Positions 43,024-50,780 of a stretch of 59,388 nucleotides of DNA are shown here, in pieces. The DNA is from Fulvivirga imtechensis AK7 (GTDB taxonomy: Bacteria; Bacteroidota; Bacteroidia; Cytophagales; Cyclobacteriaceae): the NCBI RefSeq assembly GCF_000331535.1, contig NZ_AMZN01000052.1:1-59388 (forward strand), in the 5' to 3' direction. The translations under genes and the position numbers were made by a program. Below the pieces are notes generated by a model. That model made no database searches. It was not told the DNA's origin and saw nothing but the letters and a program-made list of their open reading frames with translations. The stretch's first letter is position 1. Every line of letters starts with the position of its first letter.

Positions 43024-43830
43024 CTATGAAAGTTGGCCTTGCCAGCAAATATCGGCTAAAGGAAGTTTTCCAGGGTCAGCTTCAAAGAGACCATAAATGC
43101 TGGAACCAGACCCTGTCATGGATGCATATGCTGCTCCTAACCTATATAATTCATCCTTGATTTCTGCTAAATGAGGGTGTAGCTGAAATACAGAATCTTC
43201 AAAATCATTTTTCACCCTGTCTTTCCACTCAGCTATTGGCGTTGTTTCGATCGTTTCCTTTAAATTATATTGTGGCTTGCCAGTATTCACTCTGCTATAT
43301 GCTTCTACAGTGCTAACGTGGATATTCGGACAGATCAGCACCAGCCACTTTCCGGATAGATCTATTGCTATATCCGAAAACACATTGCCTGTGCCCTCGG
43401 CCAAGATAGGTTTATTTCTTATAAAAAAGGGGCAGTCGCTGCCCAGGTAACCCGCATACCCTTCCATTGTATCTGGCGTCAGGCCAAGTTCAAATAGTTC
43501 ATTCAATACCTTTATAGCGTAAGCTGCGTCAGCAGAACCACCACCTAACCCGGCACCCATAGGAATAACCTTGTGTAGATGAATATGTACCGGTGGTAAA
43601 TTGTACTTGGACTGAAGCAGGTGGTATGCTTTCAAAATAAGATTGCTCTCGGTATTGCCCGGAATTCCCAGGCCTGAGGTATCAAATTGTAGCTGTTTCG
43701 CTGGTAGCATCTCAAGAACGTCCTGCAAAGGTATCGGGTAGAAAGCCGATGAAATGTTATGGTAGCCGTCCTCTCTTTTGGAAAGAATGTTTAATCCTAA
43801 ATTGATCTTTGCATTGGGGAAAACAACCAT
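43024..43830 (-). CDS. ispE: 4-diphosphocytidyl-2-C-methyl-D-erythritol kinase
   Basis: A 268-residue GHMP-family kinase of the non-mevalonate isoprenoid pathway. It opens with FPNAKINLGLNILSKREDGY, the IspE signature, and has the ATP loop PMGAGLGGGSADAA and the C-terminal SMTGSGSSIYGLF. The frame remains open to 43914, but the extra 28 residues are translated microsatellite (HFQISHFPISDF), so the start is the ATG at 43830. It follows fabI on the same strand. Confidence 0.94.
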   Translation of the reverse strand: MVVFPNAKINLGLNILSKREDGYHNISSAFYPIPLQDVLEMLPAKQLQFDTSGLGIPGNTESNLILKAYHLLQSKYNLPPVHIHLHKVIPMGAGLGGGSADAAYAIKVLNELFELGLTPDTMEGYAGYLGSDCPFFIRNKPILAEGTGNVFSDIAIDLSGKWLVLICPNIHVSTVEAYSRVNTGKPQYNLKETIETTPIAEWKDRVKNDFEDSVFQLHPHLAEIKDELYRLGAAYASMTGSGSSIYGLFEADPGKLPLADICWQGQLS

Positions 43831-43958
43831 TTGGAAATCTGAAATAGGAAAATGGGAAATCTGAAAATGGGGTAAAAGTATGAATTGGAAGAGGGAATGA
43901 GATATGAGTATCATGAGCCGTTAAGTCTCACATCTCATATCTCACATCTCAAATCTAA
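43831..43958. repeat. Low-complexity 7-bp repeat tract between fabI and ispE
   Basis: Two repeat styles fill the whole gap: GGAAATCTGAAA/GGAAAATGG units next to ispE, and TCTCACA/TCTCATA units next to fabI. GAGATATGAG (43899-43908) and CTCATATCTC (43934-43943) form a perfect 10-bp inverted repeat, so the message can fold here. Confidence 0.8.
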
Positions 43959-43959
43959 A

Positions 43960-44772
43960 TTATTTCGTCAACTGAGCAATGATATCTTCAGTAATCCCGG
44001 AATTCGAGAATCCACCATCATGCATCAGATTTTGCATCGTTACCATTCGGGTGTAGTCTGAAAACATCATGATGATGTAATTGGCACAATCCTCAGCGCT
44101 GGCATTTCCAAGAGGAGACATCTTGTCTGCATAATCGAAGAAGGCGTCAAATCCTGATACACCACTTCCGGCGGTAGTCATTGTTGGCGACTGAGAGATG
44201 GTGTTTACCCGTATGTTTTTCAGTTTAGCAAACCTGTACCCATAGCTTCTTGCTATTGATTCCAATACCGATTTAGCCTGGGCCATATCGGAATAATCAG
44301 GGAATGTACGCTGTGCAGCTATATAAGTTAAAGCCAGCACAGAACCCCATTCATTCATGGCATCGGTTTTTTCGGCGGTTTGAAGTACTTTATGGAAGGA
44401 AACGCCTGAAATATCGAGTGTTTTTAAAAACCAGTCATAATTCAGGTCACCATATGATTTGCCTTTTCTTACGTTAGGGCTCATACCTATTGAGTGAAGA
44501 ACGAAGTCCAGCTTTCCTCCCAATACCTCCATAGACTTTTCAAAGAGGGTGGTAAGATCTTCAATGGAAGTAGCATCTGCTGGAATTATTTCGGCATTAC
44601 AATGTTCCGCAAGCTTATTGATCTCGCCCATGCGCAAGGCAATGGGAGCATTGGTCAAAACAAATTGAGCTCCTTCTTCATGCGCTTTAAGAGCTGTTTT
44701 CCATGCTATCGAATCCTCATTTAGGGCACCGAAAATAATACCTCTCTTCCCTTTAAGTATGTTATTACTCAT
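43960..44772 (-). CDS. fabI: Enoyl-[acyl-carrier-protein] reductase (NADH)
   Basis: A 270-residue short-chain dehydrogenase-like reductase for the last step of fatty-acid elongation. Visible motifs: GIIFGALNEDSIAWKTA (nucleotide loop), HSIGMSPN and the catalytic YSDMAQAKSVLES with the Tyr-x6-Lys pair. The frame is open 40 codons upstream to 44892, but the SNNILKGKRG start at 44772 fits the family; AATATTTG, one base off the -7 consensus, lies ~40 bp upstream. Confidence 0.94.
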   Translation of the reverse strand: MSNNILKGKRGIIFGALNEDSIAWKTALKAHEEGAQFVLTNAPIALRMGEINKLAEHCNAEIIPADATSIEDLTTLFEKSMEVLGGKLDFVLHSIGMSPNVRKGKSYGDLNYDWFLKTLDISGVSFHKVLQTAEKTDAMNEWGSVLALTYIAAQRTFPDYSDMAQAKSVLESIARSYGYRFAKLKNIRVNTISQSPTMTTAGSGVSGFDAFFDYADKMSPLGNASAEDCANYIIMMFSDYTRMVTMQNLMHDGGFSNSGITEDIIAQLTK

Positions 44773-44929
44773 AGTTTCTTGTTTTGGTCTTGTTGGAAAT
44801 GCAATAATACAAATATTTACTAAATCGTATGAGTTTAAAATATATGACTCACGTACATCAGATAAACGGGAGTGTGGGCACAGCCTTTTCAAAATGCCTG
44901 TATCCGGTTTAATATCGGATAGATTTCAA

Positions 44930-44937
44930 TAATTTTG
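44930..44937 (+). promoter_or_regulatory. Bacteroidota-type -7 box for murI
   Basis: TAATTTTG matches TAnnTTTG and lies 19 bp before the murI ATG. Confidence 0.45.
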
Positions 44938-44956
44938 AAGCCAGATAAACTACAAT

Positions 44957-45772
44957 ATGAAAATTGATGCAAACAGCCCTATCGGAATATTTGATAGTGG
45001 CATAGGGGGCCTGACTGTGGCATATGCTATTCGCAAAGCATTACCGCAGGAGTCGATGATATATTTTGGAGATACAGCCCATTTGCCGTATGGCGATAAA
45101 TCTGAGGCTGCTGTGCAGGCGTATTCTATAAAAATAGCGGATGTGCTGATGAAAAAGGGCTGCAAGGTGATCGTGATAGCCTGTAATTCTGCCAGCTCGG
45201 CTGCCTATGAACTGCTGAAAGAGTATACCGGTAAAAGAGCAAAGGTCATTAACGTGATTGATCCAATGATCGCTTATGTGAGTGAAAAATTTGAAGGCAA
45301 AAAAATAGGTCTGATCGGCACAAAACGCACAGTACAGTCGAATGTCTATGCTAGAAAGATCAGGCAGTTGAAAAAGGATATCAAGCTTACTTCCCTGGCT
45401 ACACCATTACTGGTACCTATGATCGAAGAAGGATTTTTTAATAACAGGATCAGCCACGAGATAATTGAAAAATACCTCAGCGACCCGGCCTTGCAGGGCA
45501 TTGAGGCGCTGATCCTGGGTTGTACACATTATCCCCTGGTCAAAAAGGAAATAGATGATTACTATAAAGGAAAGGTGACCATACTTGATTCTTCCGAGAT
45601 CACGGCCAAATACCTGAAAGCGTATTTGTCAGAGCACCATTTGCTCACAACCATGCCTGAGGAGGGAACAGACGCCTTCCTGGTATCAGACTACACCGAA
45701 TCATTTGAGGCTTCCACCAAAATATTTTTTAGAAAACTAGTGCACCTGGAAAGGTACCCTCTATGGGATTGA
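44957..45772 (+). CDS. murI: Glutamate racemase
   Basis: A 271-residue cytoplasmic racemase that makes D-glutamate for peptidoglycan. The N-terminal GIFDSGIGGLTV carries the catalytic Asp, and both catalytic cysteines are in their motifs, VIACNSASSAAYE and ILGCTHYPLV. Length is typical. It is transcribed divergently from fabI. Confidence 0.95.
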   Translation: MKIDANSPIGIFDSGIGGLTVAYAIRKALPQESMIYFGDTAHLPYGDKSEAAVQAYSIKIADVLMKKGCKVIVIACNSASSAAYELLKEYTGKRAKVINVIDPMIAYVSEKFEGKKIGLIGTKRTVQSNVYARKIRQLKKDIKLTSLATPLLVPMIEEGFFNNRISHEIIEKYLSDPALQGIEALILGCTHYPLVKKEIDDYYKGKVTILDSSEITAKYLKAYLSEHHLLTTMPEEGTDAFLVSDYTESFEASTKIFFRKLVHLERYPLWD

Positions 45773-45898
45773 GCGAACATTTTTACTTTTTGAACAAGCC
45801 TCATGTGATATATTAGAATAAATACTTTATATTATTCCTGTGGATTGATTTATTTTGTTGTGCAAGAGCCCGGCAATGCTATTAAGTTAAGTCCGTTT

Positions 45899-45940
45899 TG
45901 AAAGTCCTTTTCCTTTAGGAGAGGGATTTAGGGTGAAGCC
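45899..45940. repeat. Dispersed-type intergenic palindrome
   Basis: Within the 228-bp gap before nuoH, TCCTTTTCCT (45905-45914) and AGGAGAGGGA (45917-45926) form a 10-bp stem with two G-U pairs, followed by TTTAGGGTGAAGCC. I recall very similar CTCTCCTTTGGAGAGGGATTTAGGGTGAGG-type elements between genes in other Bacteroidota; only this one copy is seen here. Confidence 0.5.
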
Positions 45941-46000
45941 AAAAAAACAGTCAATCGTTTAACTTAAGAGTATTGAGGAGTCCAGACCTAAAATTTTTAC

Positions 46001-47083
46001 ATGTCAACAATATTATTCTTTCTTCCATTTTTACTCTTATTTACGGTGTTGGCTGTCTATGCAGAGCGGAAGGTATCTGCTTTCATACAAGATAGGTATG
46101 GACCAATGGAGGTGGGGTATTACGGTATCCTTCAGACAGTGGCTGACTTGCTCAAGCTCCTTCAAAAAGAAGACATAGTGCCTAGGGCGGCTGACAGAAA
46201 GCTTTTTTTAACGGCACCCGTACTGATCTTTGTTTTCCTGTTTGCAGGTTTTGCCGTATTGCCGGTTACCTCATCGTGGCAAGGAGCTCCTGTTCAGACC
46301 GGTGTCTTTTACCTGCTGGCTATTGTTTCTCTGGATGTAATAGGAATTATAATGGCAGGTTGGGGTTCCAACAACAAATATGCGCTACTCGGTGCCATGC
46401 GGTCCGCTGCGCAAATTATCTCTTATGAAGTACCACTCACACTAAGTGTACTTTCTGCTGTGGTTATATGCCAAACGCTCGATTTGCAGGAAATATCACT
46501 GCAACAGGGAATATGGAGCAATGAAATCAACTATCTTTTTGGAATAAAAGCTTTAGGAATAGATGTGACCAGCATAGGTGGCTTCTTAACCTGGAATGTA
46601 GTGCGGATGCCACTGCTATTTTTTGCATGGCTGATCTTTTTTATCTCCTCTCTTGCTGAAAGTAACCGCGCCCCCTTTGACCTGCCGGAAGCTGAATCAG
46701 AACTGGTGGCTGGGTTTCAAACTGAATATTCCGGTTTTCGCTGGTCGGTGATCATGCTGGCAGAGTACGGAATGATGCTATTGGTTTCTTTCCTTGGAGT
46801 GATTTTATTTTTTGGAAGCTGGAATACCCCGCTACCGAATATTGGCCCTGTGATGCTGGCCGAGTGGACAACAGGGGAGCCAGGCACCCTGTACGGTACA
46901 TTATGGAGCGCCTTTTGGCTAATTGGTAAAGCCATGACAGTTGTACTGATCCAAATGTGGGTGAGATGGACATACCCGAGGGTTCGTATTGATCAACTGA
47001 TGACACTTGGATGGAAGTATCTGACTCCCGCAGCATTGGTAATATTATTATTATCAGGGATTTGGAGATTGTTGATGATTTAA
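46001..47083 (+). CDS. nuoH: NADH-quinone oxidoreductase subunit H
   Basis: A 360-residue membrane subunit of complex I at the quinone site, with eight to nine helices. The family signature is complete: ISSLAESNRAPFDLPEAESE with LVAGF, and RMPLLFF, and the C-terminal MWVRWTYPRVRIDQLM. It is the first nuo gene in the window; nuoA-G are not upstream. Confidence 0.96.
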   Translation: MSTILFFLPFLLLFTVLAVYAERKVSAFIQDRYGPMEVGYYGILQTVADLLKLLQKEDIVPRAADRKLFLTAPVLIFVFLFAGFAVLPVTSSWQGAPVQTGVFYLLAIVSLDVIGIIMAGWGSNNKYALLGAMRSAAQIISYEVPLTLSVLSAVVICQTLDLQEISLQQGIWSNEINYLFGIKALGIDVTSIGGFLTWNVVRMPLLFFAWLIFFISSLAESNRAPFDLPEAESELVAGFQTEYSGFRWSVIMLAEYGMMLLVSFLGVILFFGSWNTPLPNIGPVMLAEWTTGEPGTLYGTLWSAFWLIGKAMTVVLIQMWVRWTYPRVRIDQLMTLGWKYLTPAALVILLLSGIWRLLMI

Positions 47084-47102
47084 TCGTATATTAAAAGCAA
47101 TT

Positions 47103-49136
47103 TTGAAAAAGTATCTTAACATATTTCTGCTCTGTTGGCTCGTTGGTGGCTATTGTCAGGGACAGGATGCAGCCAGGATCGACAGCCTGACAAATGAATA
47201 CAACAGGACCAACTCCGACTCTCTCAAGTTGGAACTCTTATTTTATATCATCAATGAATATCATTATGAGAATGTAGACACTTCCATTCTTTTGGCGGAA
47301 AGGGCGCGGGATTTCGCTGTTAAACTACAAGATACACTTTACCAGGCGTTTGCTGATGAAATGCTGGCCGGCTATCACAACGTTCAAAGTAATTATAAAG
47401 AGGCGCTGAAGTACGACCTTGAGGCTTTGAGGTTGTATAAGCAGATGAATATTGGCGCTGGAATAGCCATGACGCTGAATAGCATAGGAGAAGATTACTT
47501 TGATCTGGACCTTTTCAGTGATGCCTACGACTATTACCAGCAAAGCTTAAAAAAAGCACAGGAAGTTAATGATAAACTGTCCGTAGCTATTGCCACCTAC
47601 AATATCGGCAGGGTGTTGAAATCCATGGGGCAACTTGAAAAGGCAAGAGAGTACATAGAAAATTCGATGAAGATGAGCCGTGTTATAGATGACCTTGAGG
47701 GGTTGGCATATTCTGGTCACGATATTGGTGAGATCCTTATCCTGGAAGGGCACTACGACAAAGCTCTGGAGGAACTTAAGGAGGCGCTGGAGCTTGGTGA
47801 GAAATTGGAAGTAATCATATTGATACCTCAGATTATGGGAAAAATCGCACTTGCTCACGAGCACCTGAATAATTTTGAGGAGGCCATGGAATATTATGAG
47901 CGGGCATTAGAGAGGTTCCAGGAGCTTAACAGTAAGAGTGGTATCACGGAGACCTATTTGGGAATGGGTAAAACCAGGATGAAAATGGGTGAACACACTC
48001 AAGCCGCGGCACTGTTTGATCTGAGCCTGAAAATGGCAAAGGAGAGGGAGAATAATGAATTAATTATCCAGGCCTACCATGAAATTTCGAAGTTGCATGA
48101 GAAGTTGGGAGAATATGCGCAGTCGTTGAAATATTATAAGATGTACAAGGCGCTGGAAGACAGTGTGTTCAGTGAAAGGCAGAAAGAACAGTTTGCTCAG
48201 ATCCAGATCAAGTATGAGATGGCCAATAAGGATATGGAGATCGCACTCCTTAACCAAAAGGAAGAGCAAAGGAAAGTGCAACTTCAGAATGAGGAGTTTT
48301 TCAGAAATATTCTTGTAGTAATACTGGCTTTTACCGGAGTATTATTAATCACCCTGTACCGAAGCAGTGTCAGACGTAAAAAGATCAATAACCTGCTTGT
48401 GGCGCATCAAAAGGAAATGGAAGAGCAAAGTAGGGAGCTTGCAGGCCTGCTTGAGATGAAGGATAAATTTTTCTCAATCGTGTCACATGATCTCAGGTCG
48501 CCTATCAATGCATTGGGAGGAATTCTGGATATGCTCGATGAAGGTAGCCTTACCCAGGAAGAGCTGCGGCAACTGACGAGGTCACTGAAAACCCGCCTTG
48601 ATAATACGCGTAAGCTACTGGACAACTTGCTCGACTGGGCGCTTGTTCAGATGAATGAAATCACCATTCAGGAGGAAACAATGGACCTGAACCACCTGGT
48701 AGATGATAACCTGTCTTTCTTTAGAGAGGTGAATGATAAACACATACATTTTCTCAACGAAGTGGAGGAGAAAACCATGGTGCTGGCTGATAAGAACATG
48801 CTGGACCTTATCATTAGAAACCTGATTGCTAACTCTATCAAATTTACCGGTGAAGGGGGTTTCGTGGAAGTTTCCGTAGAAGAAAGGAATAACGACTGGC
48901 TTATTGTGGAGATCAGAGACAATGGTATGGGTATGTCTGAAGAGCAGAAGGCACAATTGTTTAATACAACCACACTTTATACTACGAAGGGTACGGCCAA
49001 TGAAAAAGGGACCGGGCTGGGGCTTAAACTTTGCAAAGAGTTTGTTGAACGGATGGGAGGCGAAATTTGGGTAGAGAGTACGGAAGGTGAAGGAAGCTCA
49101 TTTAAGTTCACAGTAAAAAAAGAGCCCGTTTTCTAA
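47103..49136 (+). CDS. TPR-containing sensor histidine kinase inside the nuo cluster
   Basis: A 677-residue membrane sensor. The start is a TTG at 47103: it gives a signal peptide (KYLNIFLLCWLVGGYCQGQ) and no ATG lies upstream in frame. A periplasmic array of about six TPR units (~25-370; e.g. AMTLNSIGEDYFDLDLFSDA) is followed by a coiled coil, one membrane helix (~400-418), a HisKA domain with His462 in FFSIVSHDLRSP and an HATPase with IRNLIANSIKFT, RDNGMGM and GTGLGL. The kinase core resembles that of the receiver-kinase at 6356. It starts 19 bp after nuoH and ends 81 bp before nuoI, so it is probably co-transcribed with complex I. Confidence 0.93.
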   Translation: MKKYLNIFLLCWLVGGYCQGQDAARIDSLTNEYNRTNSDSLKLELLFYIINEYHYENVDTSILLAERARDFAVKLQDTLYQAFADEMLAGYHNVQSNYKEALKYDLEALRLYKQMNIGAGIAMTLNSIGEDYFDLDLFSDAYDYYQQSLKKAQEVNDKLSVAIATYNIGRVLKSMGQLEKAREYIENSMKMSRVIDDLEGLAYSGHDIGEILILEGHYDKALEELKEALELGEKLEVIILIPQIMGKIALAHEHLNNFEEAMEYYERALERFQELNSKSGITETYLGMGKTRMKMGEHTQAAALFDLSLKMAKERENNELIIQAYHEISKLHEKLGEYAQSLKYYKMYKALEDSVFSERQKEQFAQIQIKYEMANKDMEIALLNQKEEQRKVQLQNEEFFRNILVVILAFTGVLLITLYRSSVRRKKINNLLVAHQKEMEEQSRELAGLLEMKDKFFSIVSHDLRSPINALGGILDMLDEGSLTQEELRQLTRSLKTRLDNTRKLLDNLLDWALVQMNEITIQEETMDLNHLVDDNLSFFREVNDKHIHFLNEVEEKTMVLADKNMLDLIIRNLIANSIKFTGEGGFVEVSVEERNNDWLIVEIRDNGMGMSEEQKAQLFNTTTLYTTKGTANEKGTGLGLKLCKEFVERMGGEIWVESTEGEGSSFKFTVKKEPVF

Positions 49137-49217
49137 AGATTTTTTAATATTTCTTGCTTTTTCTTAATAAGCTGACCAATATTTGTATCAAGTTTACAGG
49201 CGAATCAATGTTTACGC

Positions 49218-49976
49218 ATGAAGTCAGGCTACTGGAACAATATTGGGCAAGCAGTAAGCACCTTGTGGGGTGGCTTAATGCTCACTTTCAGGCATATAAT
49301 AGATGCCCGCTTTTCGAGAAAGCCTGTTCCTGTAAGTGACGACTCTTACTTTGAACAAGACAAAGGCCTGGTCACCGTTCAATACCCGCATGAAAGCTTT
49401 CCCATACCCGACAACGGAAGGTACAGGTTACACAATGAAATTGATGATTGTATTGTATGCGACAAGTGTGCTAAAATTTGTCCTGTAGATTGTATAGATA
49501 TTGAGCCTATTAGAGCTGTAGGCGAAATCGGCAAGACCTCGGATGGAACACCTAAAAGGATATACGCAGCTAAATTCGATATCAATATGGGATTGTGCTG
49601 CTTCTGCGGCTTGTGTACAACGGTATGTCCCACCGAATGTCTTACCATGACGAAAACATATGACTTCAGCGAATATGATGTAGATGATCATATCTATTCA
49701 TTCGCCACTATGACCCCATTGGAGATATTGGAAAAGAAGCAGGAGCTGGAGGCAATGGAGAAGCAGAAAATGGCTGAAAAAGGGGCTGGAGGAGAAGTGA
49801 CAAAAAGTAGTGCAGGCAAGTCCGAAGATAAAGCCGGGGAAAAGACAATAGCCAAACCAGCAGGCGTAAAGCCTAAGTTTAAGCCAAAGGTAAAACCTGT
49901 GGCCAAAAAGCCGGTAGTAAAGCCAAAGCCAATCATGAGAAAAAAAGACGAGGGAAAGGGTGATGACGATAAGTGA
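49218..49976 (+). CDS. nuoI: NADH-quinone oxidoreductase subunit I with Lys/Pro-rich tail
   Basis: A 252-residue ferredoxin-like subunit that carries clusters N6a/N6b. Both binding motifs are intact: CIVCDKCAKICP (Cys78-88, plus Cys92) and CCFCGLCTTVCP (Cys127-137, plus Cys141). The usual protein ends near residue 180; here ~70 more residues follow, first Glu/Lys-rich (EKKQELEAMEKQKMAEKGAG) and then a Lys/Pro repeat (KPKFKPKVKPVAKKPVVKPK). The end overlaps nuoJ. Confidence 0.95.
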   Translation: MKSGYWNNIGQAVSTLWGGLMLTFRHIIDARFSRKPVPVSDDSYFEQDKGLVTVQYPHESFPIPDNGRYRLHNEIDDCIVCDKCAKICPVDCIDIEPIRAVGEIGKTSDGTPKRIYAAKFDINMGLCCFCGLCTTVCPTECLTMTKTYDFSEYDVDDHIYSFATMTPLEILEKKQELEAMEKQKMAEKGAGGEVTKSSAGKSEDKAGEKTIAKPAGVKPKFKPKVKPVAKKPVVKPKPIMRKKDEGKGDDDK

Positions 49977-50478
49977 TATCCTTTTCTACCTTTTTGCCGG
50001 GTTAGCTGTGCTATCGGCTGCCGTGGTATTGTTTTCCAGGAATATACTCTATTCAGCCTTTGCACTGGTCGTTACTTTCCTGGCAGTGGCTGCTATTTAT
50101 GTGTTGGCAGGGGCCGAGTTTGTAGCTATAACACAAATCATGATATATGTAGGTGGGATTGTGGTGCTGTTGATCTTTGGTGTAATGCTTACCAATAAAA
50201 TTTCTGGTAAAGCGCTGGTTACAGAGGCGCATAATAAATTTTGGGCTGTAGTTGTTTGTGGAGGGCTGTTTACACTCCTTCTGTACGGCATATTTAGGAT
50301 CAATTTTGCGTTGTTGAGTGGAAGTGGAGGAACAACAGCAGGTACAAATAATGTGCAACAATTGGGCATAGGCCTCATGAGCGACTATATTTTGCCTTTT
50401 GAAGTGGCAGCAATATTATTGCTAATTGCATTGATCGGGGCAGCTACAATTGCAGGATATAAAAATGAAAATCAATGA
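49963..50478 (+). CDS. nuoJ: NADH-quinone oxidoreductase subunit J
   Basis: A 171-residue membrane subunit with five helices, including the conserved YVLAGAEFVAITQIMIYVGG. It starts inside the end of nuoI (overlap 14 bp; GTG at 49960 is an alternative) and ends in a 4-bp ATGA overlap with nuoK. It belongs to the proton-translocating membrane arm. Confidence 0.94.
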   Translation: MTISDILFYLFAGLAVLSAAVVLFSRNILYSAFALVVTFLAVAAIYVLAGAEFVAITQIMIYVGGIVVLLIFGVMLTNKISGKALVTEAHNKFWAVVVCGGLFTLLLYGIFRINFALLSGSGGTTAGTNNVQQLGIGLMSDYILPFEVAAILLLIALIGAATIAGYKNENQ

Positions 50479-50777
50479 CCATTGAAAACTACTTTATACT
50501 GAGTGCGATCTTATTTTGCATTGGAATGGCAGTAGTGATCACCAGGAAAAACGCCATTGTGGTGCTTATGGGAGTTGAGCTGATCTTAAATGCGGCTAAT
50601 GTTAACTTTGTAGCCATTAGTCGATTGGATAATGTACAGATTGAAGGACAATTTTTTTCTTTGTTTGTGATCGTGGTGGCAGCGGCAGAGGCAGCGGTGG
50701 CGCTGGCTATAATTTTGAAAGTATACAAGTATTATAATACTACTAACCTAAACGAAATTAATCAGCTAAAAGGATAA
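50475..50777 (+). CDS. nuoK: NADH-quinone oxidoreductase subunit K
   Basis: A 100-residue subunit with three helices and the conserved Glu residues in LMGVELILNAANVNFVA and AAEAAVALAIIL, which are part of the proton path. Coupled to nuoJ through an ATGA overlap; nuoL follows after 3 bp. Confidence 0.96.
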   Translation: MTIENYFILSAILFCIGMAVVITRKNAIVVLMGVELILNAANVNFVAISRLDNVQIEGQFFSLFVIVVAAAEAAVALAIILKVYKYYNTTNLNEINQLKG

Positions 50778-50780
50778 GTT

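Noticed and set aside
44773-44892. 40-residue N-terminal extension of FabI
   Set aside because: The extension has no resemblance to FabI and the family start is at 44772.
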